Source of the DNA: Agrostemma githago
Taxonomy: Eukaryota > Streptophyta > Magnoliopsida > Caryophyllales > Caryophyllaceae
Direction of reading: 5' to 3'
DNA: 64,000 nt
Assembly: GCA_958450325.1 (NCBI GenBank)
Contig: OY288243.1
Span: forward strand, 38,786,878-38,850,877
Both the position numbers and the translations under genes were made by a program. A model generated the notes under the pieces. It was not told the DNA's origin, made no database searches, and worked only from the letters and a program-made list of their open reading frames with translations. Shown here in pieces: positions 55,987-64,000 of the stretch. The number at the start of each line of letters is the position of its first letter. Positions within the stretch are counted from its first letter, which is position 1.

Positions 55987-57156
55987 CTAAGGGTAGTAAC
56001 GCTTCAGCTGGTCCAGGTTGGTTGGGTTGACGAACTCATTCCCGTCCAGGTCCGTCAGCGTTACTGCTCCCCCTGATAGGATCTTCTTCACCAGGTATGG
56101 CCCAGCCCAGTTGGGTTTAAATTTTCCCCTTGGGTCCACTGGTAGTAGAGCTCGAACAGACTTAAGGACTAGATCCCCTTCTTTAATGTTTCTGGGCCTT
56201 ACTTGCTTGTTGAAGGCCCGTTGGATCCGTTTCTGGTAGATTTGGATGTTGTTGAGAGCGCGGGACCGTCGTTCGTCTAGTAGAACCAACGAATCGTACC
56301 GTGCTCGGACCCAGTCAGCTTCGGGTACTTGGCTTTCTAGCAGAATTCTGAGGGACGGTACCTCTAGCTCAACTGGTTGGACTGCCTCCATCCCATGGGT
56401 TAGGTAGTATGGTGTCGCTCCGGTTGCGGTGCGAATTGATGTCAGGTAGCCCCATAGGGCAAAAGGTATTTTGTCGGGCCAGTCCCGATAATTATCAGCC
56501 ATCTTTTTGAGTATGGTGACAATTGTTTTATTGGCCGCCTCTACTGCTCCATTGGTTTGGGGACGGTAGGGCGAGGACGTGTGCCTTTGAATTTTGTACT
56601 TGGTCAGCAGGGCTGCGGTCTCAGCTTGGAAATAAGTCACATGATCACTGATAAATTCATGTGGGATTCCATACCGACATATTATCTTGTTTTGGATAAA
56701 TTTGGCGACATGTTTAGCATTGAGAATGCGATATGATTCAGCTTCGACCCACTTGGTGAAGTAGTCGATAGCTACCAAGATGAAACAGTGTCCGCCAGTA
56801 CCGGAGGGATTTATTTTCCCGATTATGTCGATACCCCATGTCGAGAACGGCCAAGGTGACGTCATGGTATAGAGTAGTGATGGCGGCATATGTTGCACAT
56901 TGCCAAAGATTTGACAGTTATGAAAATGCTTGACATATAGCTGGCAGTCGGCTTCCATGGTGTTCCAGTAATACCCGAGCCTCATGATTTTCCGGACCAG
57001 CATGTGAGCATTCATGTGTGGGCCGTTTTCACCATCATGTACTTCGGCCATTACTTTCTCGGCCTTATATTTGTCAACACAAAGGAGAAGAGCCCCCTGT
57101 GCCGTCTTTTTGTACAGTTGTCCATCATCGGTACGGATGAACTGGGTGGCTAGCCT
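55987..57156 (-). CDS. Integrase end of element 3 gag-pol (after the nonsense codon)
   Basis: In frame with the upstream ORF; first Met at 57051. In the full frame the DDE residues are near D1843 (WGIDIIGK), D1904 (ISDHVTYF) and E1939 (NGAVEAAN). Two substitutions may matter: Phe replaces a zinc-finger Cys (KHFHNCQ; element 1 has KHCHNCQ), and Val replaces the conserved Gly after the second Asp (SDHV for SDHG). The C-terminus has GPYLVKKI and LTDLDGNEF. Without read-through of TGA 57157 the integrase would not be made, so this copy is probably inactive unless complemented. Confidence 0.88.
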   Translation of the reverse strand, partial: RLATQFIRTDDGQLYKKTAQGALLLCVDKYKAEKVMAEVHDGENGPHMNAHMLVRKIMRLGYYWNTMEADCQLYVKHFHNCQIFGNVQHMPPSLLYTMTSPWPFSTWGIDIIGKINPSGTGGHCFILVAIDYFTKWVEAESYRILNAKHVAKFIQNKIICRYGIPHEFISDHVTYFQAETAALLTKYKIQRHTSSPYRPQTNGAVEAANKTIVTILKKMADNYRDWPDKIPFALWGYLTSIRTATGATPYYLTHGMEAVQPVELEVPSLRILLESQVPEADWVRARYDSLVLLDERRSRALNNIQIYQKRIQRAFNKQVRPRNIKEGDLVLKSVRALLPVDPRGKFKPNWAGPYLVKKILSGGAVTLTDLDGNEFVNPTNLDQLKRYYP

Positions 57157-60100
57157 TCACAAGGCCTTTTTGGCTCGACCCTCAGTCCCGGGAGGGTACT
57201 CTCCGTTGGTCAGGTATATTAACACAGCCTGGTACCAAGGTTCGGGATCAGTGATCTCGATGTCTTCAATGTCATGGATGTATGCCGGCTCAGACCGTCT
57301 TTCGACACAAATTGGCATACTGGTCACGTGGTCGGGAATGTTCAGTAAAGACGCCAATTTTGAGAGTGCATCTGCAAACTGATTTTCTTCCCGAGGCAGG
57401 TATATGTACTCTACCTTTTTGAATTGTTTCTCGAGATCCCTTACTCGTTCCTGGTAGGCCACGAGATTAGCATTCCGAGTCTTCCATTTTTGGAGTGCTT
57501 GGTTAATGACCAAGGATGAGTCGTCATGTACCCGGAGATTCGTGATCCCTAGGTTGGCGGCGGCTTGTAGCCCATAAATGCATGCTTCGTACTCTGCTGC
57601 ATTATTGGTAACATCAAAGTCCAGTTTGATGGAGACGGGAGTATGCTCCCCTCTTGGTGAAATTAAAAGGATCCCGACTCCGAACCCTCGAAAATTAGAC
57701 GCTCCGTCGAAGTATAAATCCCATGTTTCGGCATCGGTATGGAAAATATCTTCGTCAGCGAGGAATTCAGCTACTATTCGCCCTTTAATAGCTTTTAATG
57801 GTACAAATTTCAGGTCGAACTCTGCCAACATTAGAGTCCATCTTGAAATCCGGCCATTGAGGATGGGCTTTTCGAAGAGGTACTTGATCGGGTCCATCTT
57901 GGATAGGACATAGACCTCATAACTAAGCATATAGTGTCGAAGCTTCTTAGTGGCCCAGACTAGAGCCAAGCACGTCTTTTCGAGCATAGTATATTTGCAC
58001 TCATACTCTAAAAACTTCTTGCTGATGTAATAGATGGCTCGTTCTTCGGAGTCAACCGTCTGAGCCAGCATAGCCCCCATGGCTGCCTCGGTCGTTGTTA
58101 GGTATAACGACAGAGGCAAGCCGGGTTGAGGTGGCATCAAAACTGGCGGAGCAGACAGAATTTCCTTGATTTTGTCGAAAGCAGCTTGGCACTTGTCATC
58201 CCATAGTATTTGTTCCCCAATTTTCAGTTTCTTGAAAATTGGTTCACACACCATGGTTAGCTTGGAAATAAATCGACTAATATACTGGACTTTCCCGAGA
58301 AAACCCCTTATTTCTTTTTCGGTTTTAGGAGCTTGCATCTCGGTAATGGCTTTGATTTTAGCTGGGCCGACCTCGATACCTCGTTGGCTAACGATATGAC
58401 CCAGTAATTTGCCTGACGTTACCCCGAAACTGCATTTTTGAGGGTTTAGCCTCATGTTGTACTTGCGCAATCGGGTGAAAAATTTCCTTAGGGCGGTGAT
58501 GTGACCGTCCCGTTCTTTGGATTTGACGATCATGTCGTCGACATAGACCTCTACCTCTTTATGCATCATGTCGTGTAGTAAGGTGGTAGCGGTCCTTTGG
58601 TATGTGGCCCCGGCATTAATAAGACCAAAAGGCATGACGGTATAGCAGTAAGTACCCCAAGGTGTAGTGAAGGTAGTCTTACTCATATCTTCTTCCGCCA
58701 TCTTGATTTGATTATATTCGGCATACCCGTCCATGAATGACAGAAGGGCGTGATCGGCCGTGTTATCCACCAGTATATCGATATGTGGTAACGGAAAATC
58801 ATCCTTCGGGCTTGCTTTGTTAAGATCCCGGAAGTCTACGCATACCCGCACCTTACCGTCCTTTTTAGGAACCGACACGATGTTTGCAACCCAGTCCGGA
58901 TACTCGGACACTTGTATGAAGCCGGCTTTGAACTGTTTGTCGATTTCTTCTTTTACTTTGAGAGACCACTCGGGCCTCATTCGACGAAGCTTCTGTTTGA
59001 CCGGTTTGCACCCGTCTTTGATAGGTATGCGGTGCTCGGCTATTTCCCGGTCTATCCACGGCATGTCCTTGTAGGACCATGCGAAGACATCTTTGAATTC
59101 TTGGAGGAGGTTTATAAACTGTTGTTTCTCCTTGGGATCTAAGGATAACCCTATCTTAAGTATCTGAGGCTCTAAGGTTGTTCCCACATTTATGGATTCG
59201 GTCTCTTCAATTACCGGATTCCGGGATTCCCTTTGCTCTAGTTGCTCGATCAGATGTGGAGGTAAGGGTACCTGTTCGTCGGATTTCTCAATGTCATAGC
59301 ACAAAACATTTTTGAAAGCAGAATTTAAAAGAGACAAGTCGTAAGCAGAACGGTTGTTATTATTGATTGAAAACTTGGAAAACAGCTCAAAGAGAGCAGC
59401 CATCTGATCATTGGTCAGTGGCGGAATTGGTAAAGCACTCGGGACAGACCCCGAAGTGCCAGCAGCAGGAATGATAGAAGGGAGGGGGGTTACAGGAATG
59501 TCTCTAGCACCGACTTCTCTAGACTCGACCTCAGACTCTGACTCTGACTCGGACTCAGACTCGGACTCAGACTCAGGCATGTCTCCCTCTCCGGCGACCA
59601 GCTTGTAGATCCTTCCTTGACTGTCAGTCCACTTGACAGTCTTCCTCCATGCCCTTTTTCCCGTCTTGGAGCCAACATCCGAGATTAGCTTGGTCGGGTC
59701 GAACCTGTTGCTGCGGAGGATCAGGTTGACCAGGTCTTCTTTTGGAGTCGGGGCTATGGTGTCTTCCCCGAAGAGTAGCCCCAGCGCGGGCTCGGCATCA
59801 TCCGCTCCATCGGACTGGATGAGGGCGAACACCTCATCCGGGATGTAGTTGCAGTCCCGGGCCGAGTGGGTCCCGAGGTGCGTGGCACTGGGTTGGTATA
59901 GTCCAACCTGGACAGCCCCGAATACGGGTGTGACAAAGTAGTCAGACAACCGTGGGCTATAAGGGCTCAAGTGGATACCCTTCATGATGTTGCAGGCCTT
60001 TTCGATTCCAGCTTGGACAACGTTGTCCGGAGTGATGGCATAGCCAAGGCCGAAGTGAGAGTCTTCGTCCTTGAGAACCTCGATGATCTTCCCAGCTGGA

Positions 60101-62355
60101 AGGTCGGGTCGAGAGGTAGCCCCCGGAAGGTACCCTAGGTTTTGGAGCATCGTGTCAATTCTCGTGGTGAAGTAAGGCCTAAAGAGGTACTCTTCCTCGA
60201 TCATCCCCACAAAGTCGAACCCCCAGAGTTCCGTGCGGCCCGTGGCGTTACAGCTAGCCACGGTCATTGGGGTTGCCTCTAAAGTAATAACACTGTCGAG
60301 TAGAGGCATCTTGATCTTACGGTGGAGGGTGGAGGATACTGCCTTGACCGCGTGGATCCACGGCCTTCCTAGGAGCAAGTTGAATGATGAGGTGACATCA
60401 ATCACCTGAAATTCAAGCTCCTTTTCTATCGGGCCCGTGATGATGGTCAGTTTTATGGCCCCAGCTACCGACTTTGGACTCCCATCAAAGGCTTGGATGG
60501 TTTGAGCTGTCGGGATATAGTCAGCCTCGGTAATGCCGAGGGCTTTGGCGGTCCTTAAAGGAAGGACATTCACAGCTGACCCGTCATCGACTAGGGTCAT
60601 CGGGAGGTATTTGCCCCGGTAAATCACCGTGATGTAAAGGGCCAGGTTGTGGGAGGCTCCGAACGGCGGCATATCGGCTTCGGAAAAGGTGATCATCGGG
60701 CCTCCTTCTTTGGCCTTACCCTTTAGGTGGGGTAGGACCGTGGCTACCATTTCAGCAGGGGTAGCCAAAGAGTCGATCTTGACTTGATCGAGAGCCTTTG
60801 TAAGTGCTTCCCGATGTTCTTGAGAGCTAACAAGGAGTAGCCATATAGTGAGGTCAGCTCGGGTTCTCTTCAGTTGCTTCACAATGGCCGTTTCAGCGGT
60901 AGGCTCTTCAGGGGCGACTTCCATCCCGAGTGGATCGGTGATGGTTGCCGGGATAGGGGTGTCCCTAGTGCTTGTGGCTAAATAGGGACGACCAAGGTTG
61001 TTGCTGGCTAGGACTCGAGTTTTGGCCTCTCGAATCTGTTCAGGGGTGATGGGAACGGTTTCCCCTTTAGCGAGGTAGATATCATCCTCGTCGTCAAACC
61101 AGATCCCGTTCACTTGCGGGATGAAGGGAGAGATAAGGTGAGAGCAGTCAATCACCTCCCCGGCAAAGATGGCATGGGAGCTGAAAGGGTTCTCCTTGTT
61201 GCTCGGCTTATCTCCGGGTAGCGGGATTTTACCGCTTTCGATCAAGTCTTGGATCAAGTGTTTCAGCTTCCAACACTTTTCGGTGTCATGCCCATTGCCC
61301 CGATGATATTGGCAGTAGGCCTGAGCGTTGTAGTTCTTGGAGCGTCGCTCGACCGGAACTTCAGGAGTTGGGCCTATCGGTTGGATTAGGCCTTTGGAGG
61401 ACAGCCTTTGTAAGGCATAGGTATAGGTGGTACCTATATCAGTGAAAACCCGAGGTGGGGTGTTCTTCTTGGACGGGGCATCTAGTAGATTAACCGCGTC
61501 GAAAATGCTGCGAGTTGTAGCTTGGGGCTTAGTGGTTGAGGAAGAAGCCCCTTGGTATCCTTTGCTAGCGGCCTTAGTGAGGCCTTCTAGTCTCAGATCG
61601 TCTTCGATCCTCATACCCATTTCAGTAAGGGTGGTGAAATTGGGTATGACAGCATATCGGAGGTGAACCCGGTAGGAAGGGAGGAGGTTCTTGACAAAAG
61701 CCTCCACCAAAGTCTTCTCATTGGGCTTATCAACCAGTTTCACGCTCTCGGCCCTCCAGCGTTGAAGGTATTTAGTGAAACCTTCCTTTGGCTCTTGGGC
61801 CATAACCTCCAGCGATCGCATTGTGGTTTGGATCTCGGTGTTGTCAGCATAGTTCCGAGCGAACTCGGTGGCCACATCATCCCATGTAGGGTATTTTTTC
61901 GGGTCTAGCCTATAGTACCAGGCCCGTGGGTGCTTCTCAAGAGATGCAGCAAAGAGGTTCTTGAACATGGTCGAATCCACTGCTTTGATGGCCATGAATT
62001 CCTTGAAGGCCCGTACATGTAGTAACGGGTCCTCAGTTCCCTCAAACATAAGCAAACCCGTAAGGTTCAGGTTTGCGGGCAGCTTGTCACTCAGCGGGTT
62101 GTACTCTCGACTATTCTCCCGATGAATGTTGTTACTCCCAGCCAAATGGACTTGTTCCTCTAGCCGGCGCACCGCGCTGACTAGTTCAGCTAGAGGCTCA
62201 TTAGCCTCGACATTAGGAGCCCTTTGTTCCACCGTAGCTAGGCGAGCAACAATGGCCACTTGGCCAGCCCTCATTTCGGTCAGTTGGGCTTCGATGTCGG
62301 TCTGCTTCGTGACCATGGCATCCAAAGAGGTTTGTAGGCTGTTCAAAGTAGCCAT
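57157..62355 (-). CDS. Gag-protease-reverse transcriptase-RNase H of element 3 (1732 residues)
   Basis: Uninterrupted frame from ATG 62355. N-terminal helical segment 1-75; gag core about 95-260; variant zinc knuckle 348-361 (CQYHRGNGHDTEKC); aspartic protease with VDDGSAVNVLP (D590-D591-G592) and LLLGRPWIH; Ser/Glu repeat encoded at 59525-59580; reverse transcriptase with YVDD at 1271-1274; ancestral RNase H about 1390-1520; archaeal-type RNase H from about 1545 (FDGAS, D1550), where HDDSS replaces the usual HGDSS. The TGA at 57157-57159 replaces CGA seen in element 1, after KKAL, so integrase lies downstream in the same frame (55987-57156). Gag and pol are fused without frameshift, as in many plant Ty3 elements. 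Confidence 0.93.
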   Translation of the reverse strand: MATLNSLQTSLDAMVTKQTDIEAQLTEMRAGQVAIVARLATVEQRAPNVEANEPLAELVSAVRRLEEQVHLAGSNNIHRENSREYNPLSDKLPANLNLTGLLMFEGTEDPLLHVRAFKEFMAIKAVDSTMFKNLFAASLEKHPRAWYYRLDPKKYPTWDDVATEFARNYADNTEIQTTMRSLEVMAQEPKEGFTKYLQRWRAESVKLVDKPNEKTLVEAFVKNLLPSYRVHLRYAVIPNFTTLTEMGMRIEDDLRLEGLTKAASKGYQGASSSTTKPQATTRSIFDAVNLLDAPSKKNTPPRVFTDIGTTYTYALQRLSSKGLIQPIGPTPEVPVERRSKNYNAQAYCQYHRGNGHDTEKCWKLKHLIQDLIESGKIPLPGDKPSNKENPFSSHAIFAGEVIDCSHLISPFIPQVNGIWFDDEDDIYLAKGETVPITPEQIREAKTRVLASNNLGRPYLATSTRDTPIPATITDPLGMEVAPEEPTAETAIVKQLKRTRADLTIWLLLVSSQEHREALTKALDQVKIDSLATPAEMVATVLPHLKGKAKEGGPMITFSEADMPPFGASHNLALYITVIYRGKYLPMTLVDDGSAVNVLPLRTAKALGITEADYIPTAQTIQAFDGSPKSVAGAIKLTIITGPIEKELEFQVIDVTSSFNLLLGRPWIHAVKAVSSTLHRKIKMPLLDSVITLEATPMTVASCNATGRTELWGFDFVGMIEEEYLFRPYFTTRIDTMLQNLGYLPGATSRPDLPAGKIIEVLKDEDSHFGLGYAITPDNVVQAGIEKACNIMKGIHLSPYSPRLSDYFVTPVFGAVQVGLYQPSATHLGTHSARDCNYIPDEVFALIQSDGADDAEPALGLLFGEDTIAPTPKEDLVNLILRSNRFDPTKLISDVGSKTGKRAWRKTVKWTDSQGRIYKLVAGEGDMPESESESESESESESEVESREVGARDIPVTPLPSIIPAAGTSGSVPSALPIPPLTNDQMAALFELFSKFSINNNNRSAYDLSLLNSAFKNVLCYDIEKSDEQVPLPPHLIEQLEQRESRNPVIEETESINVGTTLEPQILKIGLSLDPKEKQQFINLLQEFKDVFAWSYKDMPWIDREIAEHRIPIKDGCKPVKQKLRRMRPEWSLKVKEEIDKQFKAGFIQVSEYPDWVANIVSVPKKDGKVRVCVDFRDLNKASPKDDFPLPHIDILVDNTADHALLSFMDGYAEYNQIKMAEEDMSKTTFTTPWGTYCYTVMPFGLINAGATYQRTATTLLHDMMHKEVEVYVDDMIVKSKERDGHITALRKFFTRLRKYNMRLNPQKCSFGVTSGKLLGHIVSQRGIEVGPAKIKAITEMQAPKTEKEIRGFLGKVQYISRFISKLTMVCEPIFKKLKIGEQILWDDKCQAAFDKIKEILSAPPVLMPPQPGLPLSLYLTTTEAAMGAMLAQTVDSEERAIYYISKKFLEYECKYTMLEKTCLALVWATKKLRHYMLSYEVYVLSKMDPIKYLFEKPILNGRISRWTLMLAEFDLKFVPLKAIKGRIVAEFLADEDIFHTDAETWDLYFDGASNFRGFGVGILLISPRGEHTPVSIKLDFDVTNNAAEYEACIYGLQAAANLGITNLRVHDDSSLVINQALQKWKTRNANLVAYQERVRDLEKQFKKVEYIYLPREENQFADALSKLASLLNIPDHVTSMPICVERRSEPAYIHDIEDIEITDPEPWYQAVLIYLTNGEYPPGTEGRAKKAL

Positions 62356-63518
62356 CCTTCGAGCGTGTCTAGTTGCTGGCGGCCTGTCTGTAAGAACACC
62401 GCGTAATCAGAAACTGAACCCAGATCTTGGAAAAAAGAAAGGAAAAGTATATCCCGAGCGACACTAGGAAAGAAGGCTAAAGACTCGAGAAAGACATCTA
62501 GACGGATGACTCGATGGGTGGTATAACGTCCTTAGGATTTTGGCTTTGTGGGCCTAATCCCGTTCGAAGGAAGGTCCACGTGAGACTTTTCCCAGACTTT
62601 TGACTCGAGTGTATGGACGGACTTTTCTTTGTAGGGGTATGCCCTACGCGGGTCGGTCGTGCCTTGACGGATAAGGCGAACTCGGGAAAGGGGGGAAACT
62701 CGTGATATAAGATCAGCGGAGTTTCGACGCTATAGACCTTCGACATACTATGCAAAGACCCGACACACGGCTAGACGGTAGGTCCTATAATAAGGAAGGT
62801 TTACTAGGATAGTTGGATGTTTGAATTTTGAATGTAAAGTGGATGAATTTCCGAAAGTTCGAAAATTAAAAATGGAATTTCGAAAACCAAGATTAGAACC
62901 TTGAAAATTCAGAAAATCGAGATGGTGTTGGAAATTCATGAATTAAAATGGGCAGCATGCCGACTAGAGAAAAAGGATATTTTGAGTCAAATCATTTGAT
63001 CCTAAATTTCGGCGGCATTCCGAGTTTTGAAAATTGGATATTTTGAAAAGACGGGTCCCGAAACGGACAGCATTTCGGGTTTTTCAAAAATTTGGGTGTT
63101 TTTGGAAAGATGCATTTTTTTGAAATGACGGTTTTTTGAAAAATGACACGGAAACCAAGTAGCATGTAGTCAAACAAGCATTATAACGACGCTTATGTAT
63201 GCTTTACACTAAGTCTCGGTCGGTCAAAAGTAGGGTCTATACCAACAACGATAGCATTCTCACGAAACGGGACGGACTCCCTAGCCGATTTGGAACTAGG
63301 ACCTGCCGTAAAACCCCGGTGAGTTCCGCCATCGAAGTCTTTAGTGCACCCATGTAGGAATGCACCGTGGTATAGTGGGACGTCGGTCACAAGTAACCGG
63401 CCCGGGCAAAATTTGGGTTATGCACGAATCATTAAACTAATGCGCATACACTAATATTCGAGCGATTTCTCTTCGAGTCTCACCCTAGGAACCCCGATGA
63501 CATGTGGTACATCAGGTA
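62356..63518 (-). other. 5' leader of element 3
   Basis: 1.16 kb between PBS and gag. Nearly the same as the element 4 leader. Contains the 65-codon ORF 63390-63193 whose product is identical to that at 46333-46530. Just upstream of gag it reads TGTAAGAACACCGCGTAATCA on the plus strand, also present in element 1 (13891-13911). Confidence 0.68.
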
Positions 63519-63536
63519 TCCCCAGCGGAGTCGCCA
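63519..63536 (-). promoter_or_regulatory. Primer-binding site, element 3
   Basis: In element orientation TGGCGACTCCGCTGGGGA, three bases from the 5' LTR. Confidence 0.87.
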
Positions 63537-63539
63537 AAT

Positions 63540-64000
63540 TGTGGACATGACGTAGGTCCACCCCGACGCGGCCACGCGCGGGTTTGGGTAGGCGAATGAA
63601 TCTCGTGGTGAGATTGTCCTCGGGTTCGAAATTTAAGTCAAAATGGAGTGGCCACCGAATTTTGTGGTTATTCGGAACCATACGAGCCCACTCTATGTCG
63701 TCATGGGCTATACACAAAGTAAGCCCACTTCGATTACAGAGTTTATTGGGCTCGTCCCTTTGCATTGCAATATCGATACCGTTTAAACCGGCTTTCGTAT
63801 ATAGAATGACTCTCGTGCGCCAATGGTTTCGGGCATCCGAAAACCAAGGTTCTGAGTAAGGGGTGAGGGTACGTGTTGGGAAGCCCACTAAGGACACCCA
63901 ACCCCGCCCGCACATGGCGGCCTCTACTAAGACATCGTTCGTGTTCGTGTGCGCGCGCTAGTAAAACGATTAAATGATATGCAAACAGCGTTTTCGGGCT
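63540..64000 (-). repeat. 5' LTR of Tat element 3, cut by window end
   Basis: The first 461 bp (plus-strand order) match 39015-39475 with about six differences. The promoter part lies beyond the window. Confidence 0.92.

Overview
The window is plant nuclear DNA made almost entirely of nested retrotransposons. No host housekeeping gene, rRNA or tRNA gene was recognised. The dominant family is a Ty3/gypsy element of the Tat group (Retand/Ogre-like). It has LTRs of 2.2-3.0 kb, a primer-binding site resembling the 3' end of tRNA-Arg, a single gag-pol frame with two RNase H regions, and an extra intron-containing gene on the opposite strand between integrase and the 3' LTR. This architecture, the related Tekay-type chromoviral LTRs and two plant LINEs suggest a eudicot, possibly a Caryophyllaceae (Silene-like) genome; the taxon is inference.

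Layout. 1-2391: part of a Tekay-type LTR interrupted by a 5'-truncated LINE (223-1496). 2392-15901: Tat element 1 (minus strand) with 3' LTR, antisense gene (5456-7159), gag-pol broken only by six nonsense codons, PBS and a truncated 5' LTR. 15902-21948: last codons of a Tekay chromodomain, its PPT and 3' LTR, which holds a Tat solo LTR (17832-20239). 22022-24218: multi-exon plant-mobile-domain (PMD) pseudogene cut by the Tekay insertion. About 24800-32972: Tat element 2 (minus), with antisense gene and gag remnant but no pol; a Stowaway MITE lies inside it. 32973-35066: decayed LINE (plus). 35227-38060: 3' end of another Tekay element (minus). 39015 to beyond 64000: Tat element 3 (minus), almost intact, with one nonsense codon in gag-pol. 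Its antisense-gene intron contains Tat element 4 (43224-54660, plus), a pol-less copy with a perfect 5-bp target duplication and LTRs differing by about 1%.

How the parts relate. Elements 3 and 4 share LTR type, PBS and leader, including an identical 65-codon leader ORF. Elements 2 and 4 share the same non-coding segment where pol is missing. This looks like an autonomous/non-autonomous pair, with element 3-like copies supplying enzymes in trans. The antisense gene appears to be an independent transcription unit in three copies: a TATA box 78-117 nt before ATG, one intron at the same codon boundary, and a conserved 3' block with an inverted-repeat structure whose pairs covary between copies. 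Elements 3 and 4 also carry regular arrays (72-73 bp period) of paired 12-bp palindromes upstream of the LTR TATA box, in the LTR body and in the antisense-gene intron. These features are the most promising undescribed biology here.
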